Source of the DNA: Ischnura elegans
Lineage: Eukaryota; Arthropoda; Insecta; Odonata; Coenagrionidae
DNA length: 64,000 bases
Assembly (NCBI RefSeq): GCF_921293095.1
Contig: NC_060248.1
Coordinates: 79,863,243 to 79,927,242, forward strand
Direction of reading: 5' to 3'
Each line of letters opens with the position of its first letter. The stretch's first letter is position 1. Below, piece after piece: positions 1 through 11,945 of this stretch. The notes beneath the pieces are model-generated. The model was not told the origin of the DNA and did not search any database. It saw only the letters and a list, made by a program, of their open reading frames with translations. Made by a program: the position numbers and the translations under genes.

Positions 1-1310
1 AAAATGCATTTTACGGTACATCGCATTAAAAAGAGATATAAATATGGTTAACATCAATTCAGCAAAATAATATGCACTATTAAGGTATGGAAACGGATCA
101 TATTAGTAACGGAGAAACATCTGAAATACATGATGGGAACGGGAATCTCATATATAGATGCAAAAATCAATTTAGTAGGATTTGGATACTTTTCTTTGTG
201 TTTTTTGGTAGCTTACGCGCAAAAAATCCTAATGCAACACCAACTACGATCTATCATTATCTTCTCAGGTATTCTAATGCTCGGAAGGGCAAGAAAAAAA
301 ACATTTGCCGCATACAGTAGAAATAATTTTTAATACAAAAAAATACAATTCTTCAAGTTTTTTCGATTTTTTTTATAAAAGTGGCTATTCTTAATCATGA
401 AAGAGACGCAATTCACATATGCGCGAGTGGTGATCGCGTTATCTTCTATATTATTTCTACTGTATAGATACCTTTTTCTCAACTTATACGCCTCCAAACT
501 CTACAAATGGGATACCAAAATGCACAGAATTTATCAGAGAACATGCGACGGCATATCTTACTTCCTAAATATTGCTATTGTTTCCAAAAATTGGTTTTTA
601 AATAATAAAAAAAAAAACAAAAAAAAAACAAAAACCTGTAAATATTCCTGACGTTAACGGCGCACAAACTGATACATTTGTTCATTTGGAGCAATATCTC
701 GCATTCTTTAAATAACTTTTATCAAAATGCGGCTGATTCCACATTCAAGTCTCGTGTTGATACGTAAGTATAAGTCATCGTGTGCTTTTAACAGAGGATA
801 GTGTAATTACTTCCAGTGTTGTGTTTAAAGAGGTCCTCTGACCTCAATTTGTAAATCAACATTCCAATTAAATTTGTACATAAGACCCTGCCTTTTTAGT
901 ACATTTTAAAATTAGAAACGCGCCTATCCCTTTGTGGACCTGCATTGAAAAGAGCGGGGGAAGCCCGCTGGGAGCGGGCGCAGCACGCTCGTAATTCTTC
1001 AATGACGGGAAGGCGGCGATTGGTTATACGGGAACCCTTCAGACCCGACATACCAAACATTTCTGCGACTGATTCTGCCCCTCCGTTCGCGACATAAGTC
1101 TTCCCCGCCCGATGAAAGATCAGATCACGACGAAGGATGAGCCGAAGAGAAGTTCAGCGATCTCTCCCGCAACGAGCGGCACCAGCAACACCATCGGCGA
1201 AGATAAGAACTTCGTCGTGAGAGCTTCGCCATCCAGGCGCGCATTTACAAATTGGGATAGTGAGGGGATTTAGACAGCCAGGCCAAGAAGGGCGTATTCA
1301 GCGGGGTGCG
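1..1310. other. Intergenic DNA with a GC-rich island at about 930-1240
   Basis: AT-rich sequence without a recognisable gene. A block at about 930-1240 is clearly richer in G and C than its surroundings and contains only short open frames. It has no family motif that I recognise and could be an untranslated leader or the edge of an old retroelement. A short frame at 727-765 starts with a good ATG context and ends in a consensus-like splice donor, but no partner exon was found, so it is not called as a gene. Confidence 0.4.
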
Positions 1311-1973
1311 AATAGGGTGGTTTCCTTCATCAAAGGAAACCAAAGGCATTGATTGCGATTCGTTACCCACCGTAAGTGTATTCATAATATACAAATTATT
1401 TGGTTTTAGAAATACCTTTTTAGACGAATGGGCATGGTCAATTTTATCCACATTTGAAAAAGGCCAGATTGGCGCCCATACGATGCCACTCCTCGTGACG
1501 TCACAGGGACCTAGTTTCTATACGAGTAGATAGGAGGTTTACATCGTCTGAGATTACCAATGCATGCATGAGGCAGAGCTCAGGGAAACATCTCATAATA
1601 ATCACCTATTAAAACTGCCTAGGGTCGGAAAGTTTCCTTCGTTTGATAAGGTATTAATAATCCTTATTTAAGCCAAGCGCTACAAGCTAGCAAGGTACTC
1701 AGCTACCCTCTAGCATCCTGCGTCCTATCAGCGCTCAGAGCCTCGATCAAGGTCACCTCACTTGTGGCAGCAGGAACCAGAAGGACGTCACACGGGTTTT
1801 ACCCAAGATTCATACTTAGCCTTCGAGTTTTCGAGCCCTTGAAAATTTTCACTTTTCATTTAATCGCGAAAAATAGATATCGTCATTTAAAAATCAAAAA
1901 AGTGAAATACATACTCCAGGAGTAATAATCTTTCGATTTAGACAATAAAAAAATAATAGGAAACCACCCTATT
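1311..1973. mobile_element. Non-autonomous DNA transposon with 16-bp TIRs
   Basis: The left end AATAGGGTGGTTTCCT (1311-1326) is the reverse complement of the right end AGGAAACCACCCTATT (1958-1973). The enclosed 663 bp have no meaningful coding capacity. This is the structure of a MITE-like element. The superfamily is not clear because no unambiguous target-site duplication is visible. Confidence 0.65.
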
Positions 1974-2742
1974 GAATGAAAAGTAAATTGTTCTATAAAG
2001 ATGATACATATATTCTATCAGTGGCAAATATGGATGATATTTTTATTGGGGGTTATTAAGTTATTAACATATATTCACAAAAAATGTTATACAATAGTGT
2101 TTGGTGGCTAAATTCAGAAAATAAATAACAGGTTGGTTGATTCTCAAAATACGATTGTTTATAAATGGTTTTACTTAATTTCACTATTTTCTCATGCGTA
2201 TTATGTTTAAATTTATTCAGATTCATTTTTTTATATTTTGCAGGTGGGGGGCCGTGCCCTCAGGCCCCCTCCTTAATATTCACCCATCCCACATTCTATA
2301 TTGCAACCATCCGTCCAAAGGGCCCCCTCTTCCCACACCAACTTCGCCCCAAGGAGGTAGTTATTATTTTAAAAAGGGGAAATATTAACCAAATGACAAA
2401 TCTCCAGTAGGTGTTGGGGCTTGAAGGATTTGCACATGTGACTGCGATAAATAAGAGACAGATAGCCACCTTACATTATAACAAAACAATTTATTGAATC
2501 AACAAGATCAGCCAATTGGGCTGGACAAAGCAAAAAAAAAACTTGACTTGGAAAAAACAAATTAAATGAATTAAGCACACTCTTCCGTCTATGGCAGAGA
2601 AAAGTATAAAAACCACACCCAATAGTACACACGTGCCTATAACACATCCACTGGGATGGGGAATTTCACTTCGGAGAGGAACAGTAGGGGACAGTAGTAT
2701 TTCACTTCTGGGGGAACAGTAGAGGACAGTACTTAACACAGC
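1974..2742. other. Intergenic DNA with a G/C-tract patch and a short tandem repeat
   Basis: No gene recognised. At 2244-2360 there is a patch of alternating G and C tracts that looks like the edge of a transposon. At about 2665-2735 a segment of about 37 bp containing GGAACAGTAG and GGACAGTA occurs twice in tandem, directly upstream of the RNase H-like scrap. Confidence 0.4.
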
Positions 2743-2960
2743 CAGGTGACCGACAATATGGCGGTGATGTATACCCTGATTAAGGGAAAAGGGTTAGCAT
2801 TTAAAAGTAACTATGTAAGGAAACTGTATTTGAAAATAATAAAGGATAAGTCGCGTGTAGTGACCTGGTGCTATGTTCCTACCGCTCAGAATCCGGCCGA
2901 CTGTCCGTCCCGGACCGTCCTACCTCCCTATGCCAAGTCGGCGGCTCATTCGCGAGCTGC
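2743..2960 (+). pseudogene. Retroelement RNase H-like fragment
   Basis: The translated frame begins with TDNMAVMYTL and ends with VPTAQNPADCPSR, followed by degenerate sequence. A DN acid pair near the start and a W..VPT..NPAD.PSR ending are typical of the C-terminal half of RNase H-like domains in LTR (BEL/Pao-type) and DIRS-like retroelements. No polymerase or integrase is attached, so this is an isolated relic of about 70 codons. The exact clade cannot be set from this piece. Confidence 0.5.
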
Positions 2961-3125
2961 TGGCTGGGTATATAGTTGGGACGAAGCCTGGAACGGGCAG
3001 TCGTTCGAGAATTCTCAGAGTGGGAGGGCATAGCGCCAGATCTCTCTGCGGTACCGATTCTTCCTCCTCTGGTCTCCTTCCATTTCCTCTGCTGCCACTT
3101 TTTTCCCACTGCATTATCCCTCTTA

Positions 3126-4083
3126 TACGAGGGTTGTACCAAAAGTAAGGTTCCCATATTTTTTACAAATAAAAAAACTTTTTAATGACATAAATTTTCA
3201 CATTGTTGAATGGCTTACACTTTAGCCTACTTTTTAACGTAGTCTCAATTTTTTCGACACACTTTTAAAGACAGCACTCCAGCTTTTTTATCCCTAAGTT
3301 GAAGAAGTCTCCCACCAACCCGTTGAGGAAGTGTGTGACCTCTGCTGGGACTTCATCGTCGCTCTTGAAGTGTTTGCCACCTAAGAGTTTTGTTTCGGAG
3401 ATATAATGAAATACCCATGCTTCATCTCCGGTTACAGTAGAGACCAAAAAACTTCTCCTTGTTGCCCCCCACCTTAAAATTGTTGAAGAAATTTGCAAGC
3501 AGTTTCAAGACGTTGCTCCATGAGTCCGTCAGTCAGCATCCGGGGGACCCAGCAAGCACACATCTTGCGATAACCCAAATTTTCTGTTAAAGTTCTTTCT
3601 ATTGTGCCATGAGAAGCTTCAGAAATGCATTCAACAAATTCACGGACAGTGACCCTCCGATCTTTGAGCAGCTCACTGTTAATCTTCTGGACAATCCAAA
3701 ACCGGCGGTCTTCCACTCCGTTCTTCATCGTGAACTTCTGCGCGGCCCTCAGCAAAAGCCCTGCAACATTTACGGACGTGCTGAATGGACATGCACTCTT
3801 CACCATAAAGTTCAGTCAGTTGCTGATGAATCTCCAATGGCGGTAACTTCCTTTAAAGGAGAAATCGGATTACTGCTCGATCCTCACACTTGGCAGTAAC
3901 GTGGATCATCACTTTCATTGTTGATGGTTGCTAAGCCAATAATGAGCGACAAAGTGAATCCCGGACTGGCGGACTCTGAGAGTAGGGGAACCACTGCGCA
4001 CGGCAATGTTGTGGAATTTAGCCTAGCACCTCCGCTCAACATTGTAGCTCATTGGGAACCTTACTTTTGGTACAACCCTCGTA
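3126..4083 (-). mobile_element. Degenerate mariner (Tc1/mariner) element
   Basis: Two 31-bp terminal inverted repeats (3126-3156 and 4053-4083, beginning TACGAGGGTTGTACC) enclose about 958 bp and include the TA target at both ends. The minus strand carries transposase remnants in two frames. One (about 3806-3474) contains LGYRKMCACWVPRMLTD. The next (about 3498-3265) contains TVTGDEAWVFHY, followed almost at once by the C-terminal LGGKHFKSDDEV motif. In intact mariner transposases roughly 100 residues holding the second and third catalytic acids lie between those two motifs. Here they are missing and there is a frameshift, so the element is dead. Confidence 0.9.
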
Positions 4084-4889
4084 CACTTGTCCACTTTTCT
4101 ACTCTGTCTCTCTCTTCACTCACACGTCTGTCCCTCTTATACCCTCTCTAAGGTTCGGCAGCGTGCGGAGCTCAAAATTTGAAGCGAATTCCGACTCATC
4201 GGAATTCGACAGTGCCGGCGAATTAAAAAAAACATAATATACATGTGCACTAAGCGGGTAGTGGCTATCCGTTACAATATGTGTACATACCTGGTTTGCC
4301 GCAAGGCATCAATTTCAACATTACTCCCTCCCCTCCCTCTGAATCTGAAGCCCTGCATTACATTTTTATCTCATCACCAAAAATATAATTTCTTCTTCCT
4401 TCACAAAGGGGAGAGGTATACATGCATCTTTATTTCTATTCTTGAACATACATTTTGTTTCCTTGAAATCAACTATTACAAGTGTTGTACCACTATTTTT
4501 TGACTACGTCTCTACAAAACTAAAGCTAAGTTCTTTAGTCCATTCGCTTAGTCACTTAGAGTTCCATGAGGACTCAAGATCCATAAAGATCGGTGATATA
4601 GTTTTTTATAAAAATTCCAGTTTCCGAAATCTTGCAATTTTGGTAGGAAAGTACTTGCCCAGTCACACAAGTGTGTATCAAAAGGCAATTTTCTGCAGGC
4701 AGTAATACTGTAACATGGAGACATCAAAACCTGCTGGCTGAGCATGAGCATGTTGCTTTTTCTGCTTGAGAATTTGAAAAGGCCAAATATTACATGATTC
4801 ATAAACATAGTATTTAATCTTTATTATAACTGTGAATTCGACTATACTCAGGGCTCTCCCTTGTAGTTATGAGTGATATTTTTCTTGGA
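4084..4889. other. Intergenic DNA, nothing recognised
   Basis: AT-rich sequence with only short open frames on both strands and no domain or repeat structure that I recognise. Confidence 0.4.
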
Positions 4890-5007
4890 GCCAATGGCGT
4901 CAGAATCGATGGAATCGGTATCGGTAGAATCGGTATCGGTAGAATCGGAATCGAAATGTCAGAATCGGAATCGGAATCGATAAAATTTTGGAATCGACCC
5001 ATCACTA
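4890..5007. repeat. hAT-like transposon end with GAATCGG-type short repeats
   Basis: The stretch has repeated GAATCGG/TATCGG words and ends in TCGACCCATCACTA, whose reverse complement TAGTGATGGGTCGA resembles hAT-type terminal repeats. No matching left end was found, so it is a fragment or the left end has decayed. Confidence 0.4.
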
Positions 5008-5439
5008 CATTAAACCCATTAAGACCTATTGGTACCATATGATACCTACTGTTAATATATTCAAAACATTCAATTTTATGGTATTTTTCAACATTTAATT
5101 CATTTTTTATGAATGTTGCATCAAAAAGCATAAGTTGAAGGACAGGGAGGTGAAAATTTTGCTTTGCTAAAACGTTTTTCATTAAGTATTATATTTTAAG
5201 TTGCAATTAAGTTTAAAATGAAGCATGGCATGTCAATGAAGGCCAATGGTCTGATGTGGATGGGATGTAGTCACAGAATTTATACTATTTTATGTAACCA
5301 TGTTACAACTGAGTGCTTGCACTGCCATACTTTCTCAGGCAGGGCGGGATCAAAAAAAAAAAACCAGAATTTGCACTCCTTTGATTCTCTGCCATTTCTT
5401 AGTTTTGCATTACTGCTTCTTTATTGAGTAATTTATTTT

Positions 5440-5628
5440 ACATTCATTTTTCCCACAGCACCCATACGTGGCCTTTAAAGGCAGAGAGTATTAAATTAAT
5501 AATGAATTAAGAGAAAGATTCATGTCCTGGATAGGGTCTACTAACCTAGGCAGGACTCAAACGCATGAACGTCAGTTTGGCAGTCGAGCACTTCAGACAG
5601 CCACCGCCGTGGCAGACTAGGCTGAAGT
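5440..5628 (-). repeat. tRNA-derived SINE, old copy
   Basis: Read on the minus strand, the 5' part looks like a tRNA with a decayed B box (GCGTTTGAGTCCTGCC, 5549-5564). The following body, TATCCAGGACATGAAT, corresponds to ATCCAGGGCATGGATA in the better preserved SINE at 61739-61935. The A box is poorly conserved. The copy is too diverged for a functional tRNA. Confidence 0.5.
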
Positions 5629-5815
5629 TACTCCAGTTTGGAAGTACATAGTATAACATAATTGCGCATTGAAGACAAGCACATGAATTGTATCTATAAA
5701 TATTAAAGATGGTATCCACAAATAAGGCAAAAAATAAATAGGAATATGGAATAAGAAAATAATGAGAATAAAAAATGGCCATTGAGCATCTAGTCGAACC
5801 TGACTACCTAAAATA

Positions 5816-5952
5816 ATGATGCACAAAGGTTAAGAAAAGACTTCGCTGTTTCACAAAATATTTTGTTTTTAAATAAATTAAGAAAAGACTTCGCTGTTTC
5901 ACAAAATATTTTGTGAAACAGCGAAGTCTTTTCTTATCCTTCGTGCATCATG
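5816..5952. repeat. 58-bp perfect palindrome within a larger inverted repeat
   Basis: Positions 5879-5936 form a loop-less perfect palindrome with 29-bp arms centred on AAAATATTTT. Its left half is also present as a direct copy at 5831-5866. The right flank (ATCCTTCGTGCATCAT) is the reverse complement of the left flank of that direct copy with two differences, so an outer inverted repeat spans about 5816-5952. This looks like a fold-back element or a local inverted duplication. Confidence 0.85.
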
Positions 5953-6034
5953 AAGGAGTTTCACCATGTTACGCCAACCACCATCGCATTAACCCAAAAT
6001 AAATTTAAAAATTTGCCTCAAACATTGCTCTGCA

Positions 6035-6600
6035 TTAACCCTCCATCGGGGGCAATGGATCTGACAGGCACAGCACCAGTGCTTTTTCATTTCTTCACAC
6101 TATCAGGCAGAATAGGCCCTTGACACTCATATTAGCTATTTGTTTTGGAACGCTCTATGCAGCCTTCTTGCTTAGTTTGACTTCGGCCGTTCCCACAGGA
6201 AGTTGCTTAAGTTTGGGTCAGAATAGCTCACTTCACCTGAACTCGTCACAATTTTAAAGGTATGTATTTTTGATAGGCAGAATATTTTTTTAGGCATTTT
6301 CACTCGATGTCTCCACAATGTTTACTAATCGATGCTTGAATACATTTAGTGAAACATAATTACCTAAAGAGCATGTTAAATCACACCTAGCTGGATCAGT
6401 TTGGAGCCATATATTGGGATGTATATATTACACGTAAGACATCGTTTAAGTGCTAGACTACACTGATAATAGTGCATTAACGTTTCAAGTTGCAGCTCTG
6501 AGCCATGCTTTGACTTAATAATGTCTTTTCGTATGTGTGCCTATCAGGCACATTGCGCCTGATCTCGGAAGTTCAAATATTGCGCCTCAGGGAAGGTTAA
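6035..6600. mobile_element. piggyBac-like MITE, copy 1
   Basis: A 566-bp element is bounded by TTAA at 6035-6038 and 6597-6600. The ends are imperfect inverted repeats (left CCCTCCATCGGGGGCAATGG; right, inverted, CCTTCCCTGAGGCGCAAT). A second copy of 565 bp in opposite orientation lies at 51799-52363. TTAA targets and CC-starting TIRs are the hallmark of piggyBac-type elements. There is no transposase frame. Confidence 0.8.
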
Positions 6601-8761
6601 AACAGGCACCAGCTTATCAGGTTAAAAAGACTTGAAAAAGTTGGACATTATTGAAAGGAAACAAGTTGTATGCATTGCAAACTTGCAATACATTATGCTA
6701 ATTAAGACATTCAGAGCAGAACATGTGAGTCTAATTGAATGACATGGTCATTCCTGCTGCTTTTTCTCAAATTTTCTTTCACTGTTCTGTGCATCCCATA
6801 AACTCTCTTAGCTACTTTCTTTTCATGTTCATTACTTTCAGTGGGCTACCATTTCCATACTATGCAGATCACTAAGGGACTAAAATCGCACTCAATTTCC
6901 GACCCATTGTAAGTTAAAAAAAAAGTTAAAACCAATTCTAGAAGAAGCTCTGAATACCTGCTCACATTGAATGTTCTAAGTTCCAATACAGAAATTAGCA
7001 TATGCTACTCATTACCTCAAATCTATGAAGAGTTATCCATATTTATTCACTATTTCAAGTGCATAAAAATTCCACATACATCCAATATTCCTTTGTAATA
7101 TCCCTGTATCATGCTTAGCCTGGCATTAACATAACAATGACCTAATTAACAAAATATAGAAGCATTTGCACAGATTTACTGTCTGCCTAAGGAAGGTATC
7201 AATAGATATCGCAACGTCTGCTAGCATATGCTATCAACGAAAGCTATTGAGCATGAAGAAAAATAAGTATTCATTGCTAGTTCTCATCAAGAATTAAGCA
7301 TGTATAGCTTATGCTGTGGAAGCTATGGTCATGATTTCACGACTTATACAGCAAGTTTTTGCCTCCTTCATTGTAGTGCACTTCAATCCATCTCAGGCGA
7401 CGAATGTTCTTTTAGGGGTTGTTTGACAGACCATACACACATTCACATGTAGCTAGACCCCTGCTCCTTTTACACTGCGGAGAGGATTGAGACTGTATAT
7501 TTGCTACCCATCAGTTGCGTACTTTAGTTGTGAGGTGTACAGTGAATATTTCACAATTTATGACTGACAGACCAGAAACCCTTTGGTCCCAAGCTTTCCA
7601 AATTTTAGGTCCCCAACAGTAATGAATGTGACTCTCTTTATGACACGAGCTCAGTTAACGATATTGATTATATTCTCACAAATTCCAGTCAGAATATGTT
7701 CTAATCCTGCCTCCATGGTGTGTAAAACGAGAAATTTCATCTAAGATAATTATGCAGCATGCAACAAAGAAGAAATTATTTCGATTCTGTTGTCTTGTCA
7801 GGCATGAAATGTTTTGATGCCGCTTTAAAAATTCCACCAAACTAATACACTTAAAATGACAACAAACACATTTTAGGGCATAAAATGAAGGCAAGCTATG
7901 TGAAATGAATGTGGAATAAAAGATTTTTAAATTCCATACCAGAGCAAATATTCATGAGTAATTCCTGGGACTAAAAAATTAACTCAAAATTCCAGATTCT
8001 ATAGTCATCCTGAACAATGAACTTTTACAGAGGGGCATCTGAATGGCTTGGAATGAAGATAAGAGAGAATGAGATTCTCAAACAGATTGCTTATAAATAA
8101 ATAAAAATAATGCCTAGACTTACATAAGACACAGAATAAATTCTATGAAAGAACAATTTATGTAATTACATAAAACCCTAAGTTGAAATTCAAGACTAAA
8201 GGAACATGAAACGGAAGAAAACTAGTTCCATCAAAAGAACCATTTTCGAATAGACGATAAGTGATAGCAAGTTGACACTTTGAGAAAATAGCAAAACTGT
8301 TATAAATGTTTTCATATGTGTTAGAACCTTGGACTATGCATGCAGAGGATTTTTAGGCTGAAGAGGCTTTTGATCTATGCATATATGCATTCACCTATTG
8401 GTTTCAAAAATTATACATAAACAGGATTTATGGCAAATGAAACAGGGAACATGTACGCAAATTCTGCAGGTAAGGAAGTAGATAGAACTAAGGCTTTGAG
8501 GAAAACAAAAAAGGATTCAGAAGATGAATCACAGGAAATATGCCATCCGTGACTTACTAGTCAAGCATGCTCTCTGTTAGCACACTTGCCTGTGATGCAG
8601 CAGCAACCATAGTTAAAGAATTCTTGGATGACTTGAGAACTTGTTTTTGGACATACTCCTTTTAGTGGCCACAACATCACAATCGATCAATTAAATACAT
8701 ATGTATTTGGTTATCAGTAGGAGATTTCCATACCATATGCATTTTTTCAGTCAATTATTGA
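6601..8761. other. Intergenic DNA, nothing recognised
   Basis: AT-rich, with stop codons spread through all frames and no recognisable repeat ends or coding segments. Confidence 0.4.
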
Positions 8762-8977
8762 GGCTGGTATACATGGTAAATGATCATGTGAATGATCATG
8801 CTGAATGATCTTGCCATCATTTACGGGACAATTAGAGCAAAATAGAACATGTTTCACCGAAAGACCATGCGCATGACGGTTCATTCACGAATTTTTCCGT
8901 TATACACGTCAAATGATTTCATTCGCTTGATCATTCAGCATGATAAATCACATGATCACTCACTGTGTATAGTGGCC
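8762..8977. mobile_element. MITE with long TIRs (ATGATCATG type)
   Basis: The left end (GGCTGGTATACATGG...) and the inverted right end (GGCCACTATACACAG...) match over about 50 bp with some decay, and both contain TGATCATGTGA. It is related to the element at 46870-47104, which shares the TGAATGATCATGC block. No coding capacity. Confidence 0.65.
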
Positions 8978-11945
8978 ATTAGACTTAGAAGGGTTTTGAG
9001 AACAACCTGGCACAAATAATTAAAATATTGCATCATATTGTTGATTTGGTTAAACTACCCAAATCAAATTATCTGTCAGCAATCTTCATTATGTTTATTT
9101 GATAATTTGGTTAATAACTTTTTAGCTATGGTTTTTTTTACATCCCTGTAGCCTTTTTTAAATGTCACATAGTGCAAAATATTTCACTCGTCATTCAGCC
9201 ATTAATTATACATGCATACCTCATTATAACTACATATGCATACCTCACTAATGGTGCATAATTTAGGAATCTGCCAACCCCGAGAACTGAAACGTTCTTC
9301 CAGCCTGCTGCAATGGTTGCTGCATGCTTAGGCTAATGGCTTTAACATTTGGACGGGCTTCAGGTGTATTTGGAAATAACTGAGCAGTGTCACACCCAAG
9401 GTTGAGGCATGCTAGCAATGTATATCACACAATTCAAACACAACTGTTGAGATTTTGCGCACAAAAATATTTAAAAGGGGAAGGAACAGAAAGAACTTAT
9501 CTATGATTACTTCATGAGAGTAAAATTCAGTAAAAATGATAAAATTATTCATAACCACAGGGGGTAGGAACAGTCTAAAACTTACCTTCAGCTATGTAAT
9601 AGAAATAATATGATGATGAAGTAAAAAATTCAAGCATTTTTCCTTCCTTTGCACTGAAGGAACTAAATATTAATACATACTTATATAAGAAATATACCTT
9701 GGTTACACACATTTTTTTATACCACATGTTTCTTAATATGAGTTAAATACATCCCCAATTCACTGAATGGGGTGCACATAACTTTCTTCAACATTACAAT
9801 TTACATCCATATGGTATAGACATATGACTAAAATAACTTGGAGTTGTGATAGGAAAACCATTAACAGATAATATTCAGAAAAGAAATTAAAGCAAATATT
9901 TTATTTCAAATAAGATAAACATGAAACAGTAATCTCAAAATGAACAATCAGAATTTATTGTAAAAATAAACTTTGACTCAACAGACATTAAGTTTGATTG
10001 AATAAGCAAGTGAGCTTCTTGTAACAATGAAATATGCAAAATGTACAACAAGAATCAAAATTAAAGTACACAAACGATTAACCAGGGCCAATACTCTGGC
10101 CATGATGAGGAATATATTTAACCCCTGACACTCTACCCATAACTTTTTTTGGCACCCTTTCGCTGATGGATCAAATAGGACAAAATTACTCCACAAAGTG
10201 ATACAGAAGTAACATAACTGCATAATTTTGAGCTCAGAAGAGCCAAATAGGAATTCCAATTAGAGAAAGTTCACTTGACGGACAGCATTGCATTGAAACA
10301 GCAAAAACATGCATGACTAGAACTTAAGTTTCCAGAATAACACATTGATTTCAAGATAAAAATATCCATTTAAAACCTCCAAGGAGTAGCAGCATTGAAA
10401 AGAGTACATATAAACAATTAAAATGGATCATATATTAACATGGCATTTGTTTCCAGCAATAAGCTGGAACTTGGTTCAGTAGAGCTATTTTTTAGGTTCT
10501 CGACCAAATGAACCATATGCACTTATATCTTTGAAGTGAGGAGTCTAAATCTCCAAAGGGCACATTTTCCTAAATCCAATTACCTAGGAATAACTTCACG
10601 GGTAGAATCTTTCATACGAATAAATAAAGAAAAAAATCTCTACTGAATAAATAGTAGGTATCTTTGATTTCTCATATAAGAAAGGTTACACTGAATTTGC
10701 AACAACATGATTAAGGATTAATAATTAAAGTTTGAATCAATGAAGCAGGTTTTGCAGAGCCTAAAGGTGTTAATATAAGAAGCAACAATATCTTCTAGGG
10801 AAAGATGATGTGAACTTCCATTTTTTCCACATTAAAGGTAAACTCGTTCCCCTTAATAAGCATTCTTCTCTCCTTTCTCATTTATGCCACTTAACTCCTT
10901 CATTATGTATTTCCATTTAAGATGAAATTTCCCATGAAAGTGAATTACACTGAATGAAGGCTTACCAAGGTTGACGGTTCTATTTCTGTTCTGAACAAAA
11001 CACTGAGTGTGAGTAAGTAATGCATTTCTGGCATTATCTTAACTTCAATACACATCAATAACCCTCATTCATAAATGAAGTATTTATCTTTCAATCATTT
11101 AATAGTGATCTCCAAAAGCTTTAGATATTTGTCAATTTTCTTCTCTCACAAGCATGCAGCAAGAACATACTATTTCACAAAATAAGACCTTTTAAAAAAA
11201 AATTCAAACTTCAGCTCTAGATGGCATTAGACAATTATCATGGTGGCATTAACAAGTGAAACAAATACAAAAAGGCTACTACTTTTAATCCAGTAACTAT
11301 GAGTCCATTAAATTCCACAGTTTACTTGAAGTATAAATTATGTAGTATTGCTCTAGTAATAAAATATTGTGACTAGTTAAAATTCTCTCAAGGAACAAAT
11401 GGTCCACAGACTGACTGCATTGAGTTTGAGAGACTCTACCTACCAACTTGTCAAGCAATGATCCAACATTATTAAAATAGTATGACTACCTCTTACCATC
11501 AATTAATTCTCATCAGCTCCAAATACTACGAATCACAGAGACGAGCTGGTCTTAGTTACTATTGTATTTTCTAATATTTAGGAATGTCCACCAATACCAG
11601 TGATGGTCCAATCACAATCACACCAAAAATAAATATAAAAATACTATTGATATTCAGCTCAGAGAGCAACACTTTTTTGAAGGACATAGAACTCTTCAAA
11701 TGACCTTAATATGTAACCGAAATGCTATTGACACTACAAATGGACACTGAGAATGAATTTCAAACCCTGTAAGTCTTCAAATGTACTCTCAAAAGAATTG
11801 CACATAAAATTCAATAAACTTGAACATATTTTCTCGTTAAGATAAAGTATATTTAGTTCCTACTGGAATATATCAGCCTTGATAAAGATAGGAACGGAAA
11901 AATAAAAAATGATAAAACAAAAACCTACTCTTTCCTGCCACATTA
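8978..11945. other. Downstream flank and possible 3' UTR of KXD1
   Basis: No coding region recognised. On the minus strand the first candidate polyadenylation signals that I noted lie near 9900-9957, so a long 3' UTR of the KXD1 gene is possible but not demonstrated. Confidence 0.3.

Noticed and set aside
727..765. Possible first exon (ATG with a following GTAAGT donor)
   Set aside because: Only 13 codons and no downstream exon could be joined; such donors are frequent by chance.
9978..10259. 93-aa hydrophobic minus-strand ORF
   Set aside because: It lies in AT-rich DNA downstream of KXD1, starts without context and has no family signature. The hydrophobicity follows from T-rich codons.
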